Source: Bombus terrestris
Taxonomy: Eukaryota; Arthropoda; Insecta; Hymenoptera; Apidae
DNA: 64,000 nt
Direction of reading: 5' to 3'
Assembly (NCBI RefSeq): GCF_910591885.1
Contig: NC_063271.1
Location: 11,153,001 to 11,217,000 of the forward strand
Shown piece after piece: positions 49,501-62,050 of the stretch. Both the position numbers and the translations under genes were made by a program. Every line of letters begins with the position of its first letter. Position 1 is the first letter of the stretch. The notes beneath the pieces were generated by a model. It saw only the letters and a list, made by a program, of their open reading frames with translations, did no database searches and was not told the DNA's origin.

Positions 49501-50460
49501 AGTGCTCCTTTCATTTGTTTATCGACCTGGTTTTTATCGGTTTCCTTCCAATTTGGAAATATAGTGAGTGGATAATACGCGTCACGTTTGCTTAAGTTTT
49601 GTGGCAAATATTGAATAAACAATTGTGGTCTGTTTTGGGCTTTCGTTAGAATTTTTTAATCTTCTTTGAATTATGGTACTTTGAAATTTAATAAATTGGC
49701 CGTATATACTCTGGTTGGTTAAATTTTGTAAAATGGATTGAAGAAATGTTTTTTCTTCGGGAACTGGTTTTTATCGGGTTCCTTTTCTTTGGAAATATAA
49801 TAATTCTTAAATATTATTATAAAATTATTAAATATTATATAATAATATTATATTAAATATAATAAGTATAACTTTGTTCCAATTTTTTGATCGCCTTTAT
49901 TTTCGATTATGGGTACTTTGAAATTTGATAAATCGATAATACGTAGACGATTTGATCAAATTTTGGATTATTTAGAGTAGATCGAAGAAATGTTATGAAC
50001 TAGTTCTTTTTTCACTTTTTTATTTGGAAGTATACCAAGTGAATAATACGTAACAGGTTCGGTTCAATTTTATAGAACATATCGAAGGATCGAAGAAACG
50101 AAAATTTTCGAGGGTTGCTGTTTGAATTTTTTAATATTTTTTAATATTTTGAAATTCAATAAATTGATTGAATAAAGCGTAGATTGGCTGAAATTTCATA
50201 GAATAAATGGAAAAGACGTGTCTTTTGCGATTTCACTGTACTTTTTGATCAGAATTTTTTATTGTGTTAGGTTTCTCTTTTGGGTAAACCGATCGTTCGA
50301 TCGTTCGAAAGATCGAAGAATCTTCATCTGTTGGTTTCTGATTAAAATCTTTGTATCGTGCTCAGATTTTACCTTAAAATGTAAACTTTTTGTTGTATAA
50401 ATTACTGTACTCGAAATTATATTAAATATAAATTACGTTATTTAGAAGGTTTTATGGTGA
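49500..50460. repeat. Strongly decayed tandem repeat, ~235-245 bp
   Basis: The order 'ATTTTTTAAT..TTT', 'GGTACTTTGAAATTTAATAA', 'ATTGGTT/GATCAAATTTT' and 'TGGATTGAAGAAATG' recurs near 49650, 49885 and 50127, with 'TTTTTATCGG[GT]TTCCTT' phrases upstream of the first two. Copies are old and AT-rich, so the boundaries are uncertain. Confidence 0.5.
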
Positions 50461-51029
50461 AAGTGGATTAAAGTGGTTATCGTGTAAACGATATAGAAGC
50501 CAAACCAAGTATCTTCATCGAGGTTAATCGTCCGGTTTCAGAATAAGCAAAGGATGAATTCGATCGATAAATTACGTACCTGACGTTAAAATTGGGAGAT
50601 TTTCAAGATGGGATGTATCTTTGAAACAATCGATTCTTTTATTTCTGCGTATGGTCTGAGAACACAGATCTGACAAAGTATATTTTTAAACCGGTTTGTT
50701 CTTAATCTGTATAATCTAACATAAATACAGCAGAATAAAAATATGAAACAAATATAAGAGAAGGGAAAGCTAATTTTATAATTCTATCCTAAGTGAAAAT
50801 AGAAAAGGAAAAAAAAAATAGAAATTGTGACACAAGAAAAATCACTTCCTCATTTTTAATATAACTTCCTACCCTTTCAGATATTTTACCTATATATTTT
50901 TATGACCTTCTATTTTAAAAATACCTGAAAACCGATTTCTTCTCTTATCTATAATTACCTACTTCCATAAACCCATCTAAAAATACGTAAATAAATTTTA
51001 TACTCTTTACACCGATGAGGAAAATATGC
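50461..51029. other. No gene seen
   Basis: AT-rich unique DNA with A-runs. Nothing recognised. Confidence 0.5.
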
Positions 51030-51955
51030 AAATATGATGTATAACGTTCTGATGAGTACGATAGAACAATTAAAAACTTTCTCGCCAATTTACCTACCTA
51101 TATGAAGAACTTGATGAAAAATCTGAAAAATCATCTTATTCAACGCCTTATTTATCTCGGATTGTGCTATTGAGAATATTGTGCAGCCACGTGCTCTAAC
51201 ATTTGCATTGCGAATGCGCCATTTTTTCTTCGAAATTTACATACCTGAAGAACTTGACTAAAAATCTAAAAAATAATTTTATTCCATAACTTATATATTT
51301 TAGGTTGTATTATTGAGAATATTGCGGAGCAACTTGACGTGGCTCGTAAACGTTTGCATTGCGAATGCGCCACTTTTTCCTCGAAATTTACGTACTTGAA
51401 GAATTTGATGAAAAATCTGAAAAATGATCTTATTCAACGTCTTATTTATCTCGCACTTTACTATTGAGAATATTGCGCAGCCACGTGCTCTAACATTGCA
51501 TTGCGAACGCGTCACTTTTTCCTCGTAATTTACGTACCTGAAGAACTTGACTAAAAATCTGAAAAATAATTTTATTCCATAGCTTATATTTTTTAAACAG
51601 AATTATTGAGAATATTGCGGAGCAACTTGACGTGGCTCGTAAACGTTTGCATTGCGAATGCGCCACTTTTTCCTCGAAATTTACGTACCTGAAGAACTTG
51701 ACTAAAAATCTGAAAAATAATTTTATTCCATAGCTTATATTTTTTAAACAGAATTATTGAGAATATTGCGGAGCAACTTGACGTGGCTCGTAAACGTTTG
51801 CATTGCGAACGCGCCACTTTTTTCTCGAAATTTACGTACCTGAAGAACTTGAGTAAAAATCTGAAAAATAATTTTATTCCACAGCTTATATATTTTGGAC
51901 TGTACTATTGAGAATATTACGGGGCAACTTGATGTGGCTCGTAAGCGTTTGCGTT
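51030..51955. repeat. Tandem array of ~142/151 bp units
   Basis: ATTGAGAATATT recurs at about 51169, 51312, 51463, 51605, 51756 and 51907 (spacing 143, 151, 142, 151, 151). Each unit also carries TTTGCATTGCGAA[TC]GCG, CTCGAAATTTACGTACCTGA and AAAAATCTGAAAAAT. Units fall into two types that differ after ATATTGC: one reads GGAGCAACTTGACGTGGCTC and the other GCAGCCACGTGCTCTAAC. Minus-strand frames here are repeat translations. Confidence 0.9.
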
Positions 51956-53790
51956 GGGACTATGGCACACCTTGAAGAGGCACATCGATACACCTGAATG
52001 AATCACTGACCATCCATGCAGCACAGAATCGAGAAGCCTCGATCCCCTTATCCGCTCATCTGGGGTGGAACCGTCACCCCCTTCTTCCAGAGTTTCTGCT
52101 CGACCAACGAACAGAAACTTCAAACTCACTATTTTTTATATTAGCCATATAATAGCCGGTATTAAATTATAATATTACAGTTTTAGATAAAGTATAACAA
52201 TTTGAATTATTTTTTAAGGAGCAGTAGAGAGCGATGAATCGATACGAAGTAAATTTCTTTTATATTAATGTTTTAACGATTTGTAGAATTTTATGTGCCT
52301 TGGTCGCTTATAGAAATGTCTATCTCTTGATCTATGGATTATACGTCATGATTTATTTTTGCAATTGCAAGGATCGTTAATATAATTCTAATAAAATCAA
52401 CTTGTCATCGAAATATCCTGGAAGAAATGTTTTCTTCATTCTTCGTACAACACAACGATGAGATTCTTCTAAAATCAGTGGAATTAAAAAATCGAATAAA
52501 ACAATCCACTTGATAATTCTTTCAATTTAACCTGTGAACTTTCGCAATTAGAAATCTCCTTTGGATAATACAAATTTATCAAGCGACGACTAAATCCTGC
52601 AAAATCGATCCAGTCGTAAAGAAAAAAGAAAGAAGCGAATGAAACGATTTATTTAAATAATTCCTTAACTTTAGTCTTGTTAGTTTACTCTCAAGTTAGT
52701 TGTTCAGTAAGTTGCACAACGAAAACACTTTCATCCTTCCAATGAAACTTCACCAACGACCCGCTAACAAGTCTTACCTGCGCCAAAATCAATTCGAACA
52801 AAAGAATCGAACACGACGTCTGTACGTAATTCGAATTCCAATCTCAAATACTACGACTTCTCAGACGTAACCTGTTCGATAGTTGTTTCAATCGATATAC
52901 ATATTTTGAAGCTGGCTCGCCAACAATTGAACAAAACGATCGAATAAATCAGAAGAAACTGGAAAGATGGTTTCACGCGTCTGAATAATTCCCATTGCAC
53001 GGCTGTCGTGTAATTCGATTGCAAGGTGCGTACCGTCAAACGAAATAAAGCAACGATGCTCACATTCTGCTCTCTGAATAACAATGCACGGATGAGCGGT
53101 CGTCTATGAAAGAGAGAGGAAGAGAAAGGGATAGAGAAGCACGTATCGTCGAGGTCGGTTTTGCCGCGACACGCTCGGAAAAGCGATAAGACCAGGGCCA
53201 GGCACAATGGCCCCGATGACGTAGCACAAAACGATTTCACCCGGTTCGGATTCTTAATCTCGATCGAAGGAGCTTTTCCGCCACCGAGCAACTACCAGCT
53301 TGCATTCTCTCTCTCTCTCTCTCTTTCTGTTTCTGTCTCTGTCTCTCGCCCTTTCTTCTCCCTTAGATAGATTTCCATCGCGAGTGCCGCTGGCAACCGC
53401 TAATTAGACACACGCCCGTCCATTGTCAACTATGAGAACGACAACGCGATGACGCGGCTGTATTCGGTTAACAAAAAAAGATAGAAAGATAGAAACGAGA
53501 ATGTCTGTCTCATCTCTTATTTGAGTCGATGCATGTACAGAGCACGCTGTTGGTAAAAAATATACAATTAGGAATTTTCGTTTCGTCGTTTGAAGGAAGA
53601 TATTCGCAGCAAGTATGGGATTAACTTTGAATGAAAAATGCGAATTTTTATACATTTTGCTCTCATTGTTCTTTATATTCTGTTAAACGGGAGACTTTTG
53701 ATTTTATTGTTTTATAAAGAAGAAAAGAAAGAAGAAATGAGCGAAAAGAGAATGACGAGATACATCGTAGATATATATGTATTTTTTATT
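51956..53790. other. No gene seen; CT-repeat at 53305-53347
   Basis: About 51950-52130 is GC-richer and carries a 70-codon minus frame that I could not relate to any family. About 53090-53450 is CpG-richer and includes a CT microsatellite (53305-53347). A 146-codon minus frame (52851-53291) has no recognisable features. Confidence 0.45.
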
Positions 53791-53905
53791 TGGGAGCAGT
53801 TTACAATGAATTCTCATTGAGAATTATAAGTAAATTATTCTGGCGTGGTACTATAACTCGAATAATAAATGATTATCGTATGTTTGATTCTAGCTGAATC
53901 TAATG
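53790..53905 (-). mobile_element. 3'-UTR-only copy of the Jockey-type retrotransposon
   Basis: 53809-53905 matches 15813-15907, the 3' UTR and last codons of the Jockey-type pseudogene. It includes the palindrome AATTCTCATTGAGAATT (53809-53825), GTAAATTATTCTG and TCTAGCTGAATCTAATG with the TAG stop on the minus strand. Similarity stops at the start of this short coding tail, as expected from extreme 5' truncation during target-primed reverse transcription. A TTTTTTATT run just left (minus strand AATAAAAAA) fits a 3' end signal. Confidence 0.8.
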
Positions 53906-56757
53906 ACGTTTTGAAGGTAGTGTGAGCCCTTTCTTTCGTTCAAGATATCCAAGTGATCGCGTTCCCTGCCAATAATAATCCTGCCAAGGTTTGCTTAGTT
54001 TGTCCACGTCTCTGTGTGTGTTTAAGTAGATGCGAATTCGTTACACCGATGATTTATTTTAGAATTAAGCAGACCGATATCTTTTCTCAGGGTGATGAAT
54101 GGACTTGCATACTATTTTCAAAATTAGTGAATTGCGCGATTCATTGAAGTCTAATTGCTTCAAATCTGTGTTTTACGTTTTCGTCCACGTTTGTATACAG
54201 ATAAGAGGAGGAAAAAGAAAACACTGTTGCTTAATTTCGATATCATTTGATTTTGATTATCGGTGCGTCGATCGTCTGGTCAGGATACAGCAAAGCAACT
54301 TGCATCTCATGTCGAAGTAGGTGATTATGCAATTTCCATCATCGTCGAAATTTCCATTGATCGAAGCAAACGAATATTCTTGTAATTTAAATTACAAAGT
54401 GTTTCTAAGTAAAACGTTCGCGTTGAAGCATATGCAAATTTCTCGTTATTGGCGAAAAATGTTCCATCAGTATCGATGGTCGTCTAATAAAAAGGAGATA
54501 CTCGGAAGCAATGTTTAACTTCAATTCTACTACGATTCTTGAATTTTGATATTCGGATTTTGCATTTAATTCAGTAAACAGAGGAAGATTTCCTAATGTC
54601 CTAAGGATTTATTATTATTTAACACAGAATTTTATCACATTTATTTTAATTAAATTTATTTAAACACACAATAACATTTCATTTATTCGCTACTATTTAC
54701 ATGTACTTTCGTCAATTATTTTCCTCAAACTCGAACTCCAGACACGTTCTAACAATATAAAAATAGAACTGGGTCGATAATAACCAAAAGAACGCAGCAG
54801 GGTCGATTGAGTTTTCCCGGCTCATTTACCTTGTAATCTTAATTATACGTAGATTTCGCTGGAAAAAAAAATTACAGAAGATTCTCTAACCAAATATCTT
54901 ATCGAATTCTGCTGCCATAGAACAGAACGTTATCTACGTGTTTAAAAAACATTCAACATAAAATGGAAAAAAATTCCATCGTCCTGCTGATCTCTATCGA
55001 TGATTACTTCTCGTGAATAATTGAACTTTGCCTTGCTATGGAACTACGTGTCTCGTCTTACAAACGAAGACACACGTAATAAACGCGTTATAATCGATTT
55101 TCATGAGACGAGCAGCCATATCATGCGATCTGATGGCGACAGCGGATCTTCAAGGATTCAGCGGCGTCTTCAACGCGTTTTGGTCGCGCCTCGACCGTGT
55201 TCGTTCGTCACGTTTCAACCGGTGCACAGCAGCCGACGAAGAAGGAAGGTTGATCGACGATGACGACGAAGTCAACGAAGACGCTTGATGGCGCGTGACG
55301 AAATGACGTCACGATCCTAGCAGCGACTGCAGGCGTCGTGCGATCTATGTTCCGTGCAGTTCGCCTCTGCAGATGGAATATAACGGTTCAGCGTTCCCGT
55401 TTCCTCGTTCTCGCACTTCTCGCCATTTTCTCTTTTTTGCCGTCATTTCCTTCCTTCTTCTCCGAAATTTCTTCTTCGGTTCTTTCCAACTTGGCCGGAT
55501 AATACGCCTGAAACGCTATAGAAACGGTTTATATATAATTCCTCATCGATATAATTCTTCTGGATGATTAGACTATGTGCCTCGTTGGGACGCGCTTAAG
55601 ATTTTACAAGACTTTGCATTTATTAATTAATTCGTAATTGTCAACGAGTTGTTGGCTGAATTTTCTGCTTTCGCTCTTTTTTTACGCATTTATGGTACAT
55701 TTGTAGATGCAGAAACGCGCAGGCGTCCATAAACTATCTGCCAAGAGTAGAGTACTCGATATGAAATGAGACAAATTTCTGCTTATGTTTCGTTTCTTCT
55801 AACAATGTAAAAATATCAACAGGTATAAATATCGCATAAATATTCCTAACACTTCCTTGTCGCAAAATATTCATTTTATTCCGACAATGTTATCGAAATC
55901 ATCCGCGTCGTGGAAGGTTTCTGCTAGTCCATGAAATTTATCTTGCTTTTAACCTGCCTGAAAAATTTAATAACGTGGCTCGTTACCAACGACCACCGTG
56001 ACAGTAAACGTGTTATATATATTCATATCCCATTTCCTAAATTACCCGAGTTAAGCGAAATGAATCGAAGTAGAAGATGAGCCGAGCTTCTGCGCTTCAA
56101 AGAAAGATTCAAAAAGTGAACGTCTTCGAGAAGATCATCTTTTGAAAGATACTCCATGCTGCACGAATTTGTCTCGACGAATTTGACTGCGAGAAGACGA
56201 ACCGTGGCGAACCGAATTTGTCGTTCGATCGAGAATACTCGTTTTAGAGTTGCAGCAGTGTAGTGTATGTTGCTTACGTTTGCTTTAGGCGAATTTCCTA
56301 CAAGTGACGATGCAGATAATCGGGTTGTTCGAGTACCTGGAAAAGTGATTTGTTTGGGTAACTGTAGTCGGTGAACAAGGTAAGAGCTGCGTATAACAGG
56401 AAGCAGGCAACGGGATCGTTGTGTTTGGCGCAGGAGAAAATGATTTTTCTGGCGCTACCTAAGTTGCTTTGTGGTTCTTCGCGTCTTGTAGCACGCTTTT
56501 ACCGATTGTTTTCTTGGAAAAATGAAGGAAAAGTAGTAGGATCAGAGAAGAAAATTTCGTTCTCCATTAGACACTGTCGAAGAAACATTTAACGATATTT
56601 CGTCGTATCTTTCGGCTCTTTTTTAAATATTGTTTGCCTAGTGAAAGAAAGAGACAAGTTTCTTCGTTATCAAAGGACGACAAATTAAATCATCGTATGT
56701 TATATCTTCTTCGATCTTTGTATTATATCTTTTTCGAAATTTCTTTCTTCAGAGAGT
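53906..56757. other. No gene seen; CpG-rich patch at 55090-55400
   Basis: AT-rich with one CpG-rich patch (about 55090-55400) containing TGACGAAATGACGTCACGAT, which includes a TGACGTCA element (consensus CRE/ATF site). Frames in it are short. A second patch at 56360-56590 holds a 73-codon frame without recognisable features. Confidence 0.45.
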
Positions 56758-57219
56758 AAAAAGATAGGCAAATACGTAAGGACAAAATTTTTTGTTATTA
56801 AATAGGAGAAAAAATTAATGAATTTACAAGTTTCTAATAATTAAACAAATCGAAGTAATTATTCATATTATTATATCTTAAATAGCTTCTGATTCTTCAC
56901 TAATTTAACGACGACTGTGATTAATCAACATTAACAGCTAATGACAAAATCCGCAATCACTTAGTTGCCAACCCAATATTTGTTGATTTAATTAACATTA
57001 ACAACTAATGACAAAATCTGCAATCACTTAGTTGCCAACCCAATATTTGTTGATTAATCACAGTCGTCGTTAAATTAGTGAAGAATCAGAAGCTATTTAA
57101 CATATAATAATACGAATAATTACTTCGATTTGTTTAATTATTAGGGACTTGTAAATTCATTAATTCTTTCTCCTATTTAATAAGAAAAAATTTTGTCCTT
57201 ACGTATTTGCCTATCTTTT
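56758..57219. repeat. Long inverted repeat (~172 bp arms) around paired mariner-type ends
   Basis: The left arm (about 56758-56930) and right arm (57049-57219) are reverse complements with few mismatches. For example AAGATAGGCAAATACGTAAG on the left mirrors CTTACGTATTTGCCTATCTT on the right, and GACTGTGATTAATCAACA mirrors TGTTGATTAATCACAGTC. The 118 bp loop holds two direct copies of GACAAAATCYGCAATCACTT plus AGTTGCCAACCCAATATTTG, the inner and outer parts of the family-2 mariner-type end. A third copy lies just outside the right arm (about 57232-57268). A transcript through it would fold into a long hairpin. Confidence 0.9.
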
Positions 57220-57231
57220 GTCATTACCAGC

Positions 57232-57268
57232 TAATGACAAAATCCGCAATCACTTGGTTGCCAATCAA
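57232..57268 (-). mobile_element. Solitary family-2 mariner-type end
   Basis: AATGACAAAATCCGCAATCA followed by CTTGGTTGCCAATCAA is a single, slightly mutated inverted-repeat end of the same family as those in the preceding loop. There is no partner end in inverse orientation beside it. Confidence 0.75.
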
Positions 57269-60200
57269 ATAGATCTACGTACGAAACGAATAGAAAATTC
57301 CGTAAAAATTGCCGAACGTTATATCTTTCTAATTTTTAAGAATAACGAAATGGAGCACGTGTTTTTTTTTCCTTTTTCTTTTTGTGAACGAACGTATGCG
57401 TTACAGCCGTTGTAAAAGTGGTACGGCGATTCGTGGTCATAAAATCAGAAGTTCGGAATTCATGGCAGTACCTATGTAAATGGCGCAGTGTACGAGAGAC
57501 ACGTAGGACACTTACATCGGGTTACTGGCTGCAATTGTCGAGGTTAATGGCGCTACGAGTGGAAGAACACGTGCAATATTGTGAACGGCTTGACTTCCGT
57601 CAAGCGTTTCAGGAAATTTAAAACGTTCGCGTAGCACGTTCGTAAAAGTTCGATGCGATGCCTTCGCTTGATTTGCATTTATACTTCTCACTCTGTTCTG
57701 TTTTTCATTGTTAACATTAACGTTCGTTATAGTAAAACCCGATATTATACGAAATTGCTATTAAAAATGTGAACCAATTAAAATGATATTAATCTTCTAA
57801 ACGTTCGAAGCTGAAGTAATTTGTTTCGAGATGCCATTTGACTGCTTACTTTCCAATTTTCTCATTTTATAGAATTTCTACAGTTATTCCTCTGTATAAT
57901 TCGACTGTATTGTAACAATGATGTGACTGTATTGTAAAAGAAATACACAGGATAAGAACAACGCGTTGTTTCACGTTAATAACATTTAACGAAATTAAAT
58001 TTCCGCATTGGAGTCGATCACCTTCTATTCTTAAAAACTCGATCGCCTTTGCTCGTCGTTTGATCGCGAACAATCCTAAATTCTTATCCTCTGTATTTTT
58101 AAATAATTTTGCATTTTTTACTCTGTATTTTTTTGTAACTTAACCGCGCTACGACGAGCAGAAGAAGCAGTTGGCTCGCGTTAATAATAAATCGATCAAG
58201 TTAAAACCACCAGGTAAAATTAATCGCTTGACGTTTGATAAAACCCAATTGCCTGAACTGAAAATCTTAACCAATACCTTGGTCCTTGGAAAAAATCCTT
58301 AGAGAAGTGTAACGGTTCCAAGCGAAAGTTGATTCGATGCTAACATTAATTATCGTAGGATTTGCGCAAAAACTATGGTCGATGTGTTAAATGGAAAGAA
58401 AGACGTTCTTCGAGAATCGTTCTTACTCCTTCCCTTTGCCCCGATCGTTTTCATGCGTCGATCTCGAATGGAACGCGAAGACAGAGAGGGAACGTGGTGG
58501 CCATCGCGAGGAAGAAACTGACGGCATCGGCTTCTTTCTAAAAGGACGAGGGCCAAGGACAAGGAGCCAACGGGAGAGCATTTAGCTAAGCATGCGACTA
58601 GTTTTTGTCGCGTAACTGCGAAAGGAAGCAAGCAACAGCAGCAGGAATGATGGAGGAAGGAAAGGGGAGGAAGGCGAAGATGCTTGGCCGCCAGGTGGCA
58701 AGTATGCTCTTGAAACCTGCCGTACGTGCTGAAGATCTTCCCGAGATACGACTTTAACAAGGTCAGGAGGACCACGGATTTATAGCACGAAAGGTCTTTT
58801 TCGAACGTATTTACGTACGCTTTCTTTCTCGCCATTTTCATGGATTATTATTCTTCTTTACCATTCTATGCCACTCATTATCCCAGAAATTAAACTCAAC
58901 ATTTTTGGATCGCTGCTTCTGTCCACTTTTCGAACTGTAAGTTCGGCAAGATTCGCTTTCCAACGTTGGAGGATTCGTATCTTTACGTTGTATCTTGAAT
59001 GAATCACAGTGTTTCTTTGAAATTGATAGTAAACTGATTTTAAGAAAGAGTAGGTTGATGTGAAAGCGTTGACGAAACATCATCGCCAATTTTTATAGAT
59101 AAGATGTCCATAAATGTTTTGTCAAATAGTTACAACAAACGTATGAAGACGCAAAGTTAAACATACTTATCGTTCGCCCTTATCAATGCAAATTTGATAT
59201 CGATATGCCATTGAATTTATCAGACGGAATTTTACGGCGATTTTGTCTCATTTCTTCACGCGCGCTTTTCATTCTGATTCGTGCGACTAACTTAGAAACC
59301 AGAACGAGATCGAAACAAAACCTAGTACAGTAGAATCATGCAAACAGATACTAAACATACGAACGTGTCAATTTCTCATGTCAACAAATGTCAATTTTAA
59401 CGAATTCAGTGGAACTAAATTGCGAATTAAAATTTTCTCAGATTCACAGTGGCTATGAAACAGATGATAAACCAACGCAATTAAAAAGCAATAAGAAATT
59501 AGATCGTACAACGAAAAAACGAGCAATGTCAAAGGAGAACAAAGTATACAAGAAACGGGAATATCTCGGGGCTCGTAAAAATTGAAAATGATACGGAATA
59601 AAATGAAGATTTCAAATGATCTTCTATTTTGATTCATGAGAAAATACCAAGTTGTGACATTGGCGAAAAGCAAATTTTCTTTTCTGACAAATACTAAAAC
59701 TTGTCCTTCCTCCTTTTCCCGTGGACCCTTCGTTTCCTATCAACGCGTACCACGAACGTTACGCATCCTGTCTTGTCCTGTGTTAAACTAAGACAAAGAA
59801 TATCGACGTACATATATTTTTGTCACAACTTTGTCACGATACGGTTATGGTCTTTTTGCTACATGACATTTCAGTTCTATTTTTACGTGTAGAATAACCG
59901 TACACCAAACTGCACGAGTATCCTGTATATATTTGTATTCGTAAAAACGTAAATTTGCATAGAAATTCGTAGAACAATCGTCGCTGACTAAACGTGGAAG
60001 CGATTTGTTATTGAACCAGCAGCTTTACCACCTGATGACTCGTTTATCTGGCGTCTAAATACTCGAGATTCGATTATTCGAGCGATCGCGCGAGTCCCAT
60101 AGCGTTGTGAGGCGAACAGAGAAAGAATAAATGTGGCTATGGCCTATGGAATTACGCGTGGTCGAACAACTTGTTTCACGAGATAACAGCCGACGACGAA

Positions 60201-60506
60201 ACCGACATTGCACCGGTCTCTGCCCGTAAATTCGCATGGTCCGTCGTTACAATTTCGCGGGAACGTTAAGCGTCGCTGCCACACCGCCGTCGTGGAAATA
60301 TCGTGAGCCGCGTGAACGGGGACACGACTGCACGCTCGTGCTGTGTTTCCATAGCGATCTAACTATTTACTTTTATCTAACTCTTAGCGCTGCGACTTTT
60401 AATTGTGAATATCGACCGGCAACTGCAACTTATTCTCATCATACTTCGACTTGCAAGTTTTTAAGTGTCAGATTTTAAATGTTACAATGATGTGTAAATA
60501 GTAATA
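57269..60506. other. No gene seen
   Basis: Mixed AT-rich DNA. About 58380-58800 is GC-richer with a 163-codon minus frame and an overlapping plus frame; the predicted protein is not recognisable and includes cysteine and serine runs from low-complexity tracts. About 60060-60350 is CpG-richer. Nothing assigned. Confidence 0.45.
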
Positions 60507-61147
60507 TTAACGTTAGAACTACCGATAGTTAACACGAAGCTATTTCTACCAAAACCAGTCAAAGTGAGTGGTCTTTAAAAAATACCTAACAATAGAATAT
60601 TTTTATATTTATTGATTCATTACATTCTTACAGAAGGAATTCCATGTTATGTAGTACATTTTTTGTATTATTAATCTACCATGATTCCTAAACGGGGGTT
60701 GACACATTTATAGAATCGTAGAACCAGTCGTTTTGACTGCTGTGGTATTTCTAGTGTTGGCATCTAGCGATCTAACGATCGATCCGGAATTTTCCTGATA
60801 ACTGATATCATCATATCGAATGATAGGCAGTAAAAATTTGAAAAACGTGTGGCAAGTTGTACAAAACGAGGAAACTGGTTAATTGAGGTTCGATAAACAG
60901 ACTGCAGCAGCCTTTTATAATTTGACAGGTACCAGACATTTTGACTGATATTGGTATAAGTAGCGTTGATATAGAATTATTTTGAGTTTGAATACATGAA
61001 AACAAAATAAAATTCATTATATTATTCTTTTAGTTACCGTTGCGAAAGTCATTACATCATTGGGGGAAAAATATACCATGAAATAGGAATTTTAAAATAA
61101 AATTGTAAAACCAGTCAATTCGACTGGTATGGTAGTTCTAGTGTTAA
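60507..61147. mobile_element. TTAA-bounded miniature element (family B), copy 3, inverted
   Basis: The left end is TTAACGTTAGAACTACC (60507-) and the right end GGTAGTTCTAGTGTTAA (-61147), with both TTAA targets intact. It is the reverse complement of copies 1 and 2 throughout, including the CCAGTC..GACTGG-type palindromes near 60556, 60723, 60932 and 61111. Its ends are the best preserved of the three copies. Confidence 0.92.
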
Positions 61148-61209
61148 AGTCATTCAAAACAATTTTTATTTATCTCAGAAGTAATATAATTTTGATTACA
61201 ATATTTATA

Positions 61210-61800
61210 TTAATTATAATTGAGTAATGTGTGGAATTTTTTAAAAAATTCATTGGGATACAAACCCGGTTTGCGTTCACAGGTCTCACAGTAGAAAACT
61301 GTGTTTTTATCGCATTACTTCCTTTTGGTGAACAAGACACTTTTTCTTTTTCCCTTTCGGCAACTGATTTATTATATGCAGTTTCCCATCTAAACATTCT
61401 TTTTTATCTGTTGCGGAAGGCTTGCCATACACATTGTTATTCCGAAAGTTACTTACGAGCTGACTTACTAATAATTTAACAAACTTATAGTGTGAAAAAA
61501 CGCTTTCTTCTTTCCTTTTCTGAGAAATCTTCTAAAGTATATAAGCATTTATTACGCTTGTTTCTAATCCCCAAAAGAACAATTTCCGCCATCATTTCAA
61601 CGATTTCCTCAGGGAACAATATGTTGACGCATATTGATTGGCTTTATCTACACTATCCATATTATTCGTATAATCAATAACCACATTTGGTTTTAAAACT
61701 TCTTCAATAGTACAATTTCGTGAAAATCGGTGGTGCTTGAGAGGCAAATTTGGAGCGTTAAGGGCTAACTATATAGCGAGATCTTCCATCGAGAACTATC
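61210..61800 (-). pseudogene. Broken piggyBac-type transposase, C-terminal part
   Basis: On the minus strand, KPNVVIDYTNNMDSVDKANQ (from about 61693 downward) matches the piggyBac (DDE_Tnp_1_7) segment that carries the third catalytic aspartate in a GGVD-like context. Next come SLRKSLK, then a TGA (61592-61594) where the family has tryptophan, then WRKLFFWGLETSVINAYIL and a TAG (61532-61534) where tyrosine is usual. Further on, after a frame change near 61310-61320, comes the C-terminal cysteine-rich domain, CDKNTVFYCETCERKPGLYP, ending at a TAA (61210-61212). Weak similarity continues rightward to about 61800. The N-terminal half and first two catalytic aspartates are absent, so it cannot act. 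It lies 63 bp from the TTAA end of a family B element. Confidence 0.88.
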
Positions 61801-62013
61801 TTGATCCGTGTTTTTTATTATCCTTTTTACTATCTTTACCGCTGCATAATCAAGATATTAGAATTGTATCTCATGTAATTGTTTTGCCGCAAAGGATTAA
61901 CACTGTACGACGAACATAATGTAACGAACAAACTCTGGACAAAGCAATTTCGCTGCTACGTGCAACCAACAACCGGCGACAAGTTCAAACCTTCCGGTAC
62001 TCCCCTCGATCAG

Positions 62014-62050
62014 TATAAATAGACGATCATGTTCTCCAGACATAGTCAGT
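62014..62050 (+). promoter_or_regulatory. TATA box and initiator of the LTR
   Basis: TATAAATA (62014-62021) lies about 34 bases before the A of TCAGT (62046-62050), close to the canonical spacing of an arthropod TATA/Inr core promoter. It would start a transcript that runs into the 31 bp array. Confidence 0.75.

Noticed and set aside
58350..58841. 163-codon minus-strand frame as a gene
   Set aside because: It overlaps an open plus frame, contains runs from low-complexity DNA and shows no recognisable domain.
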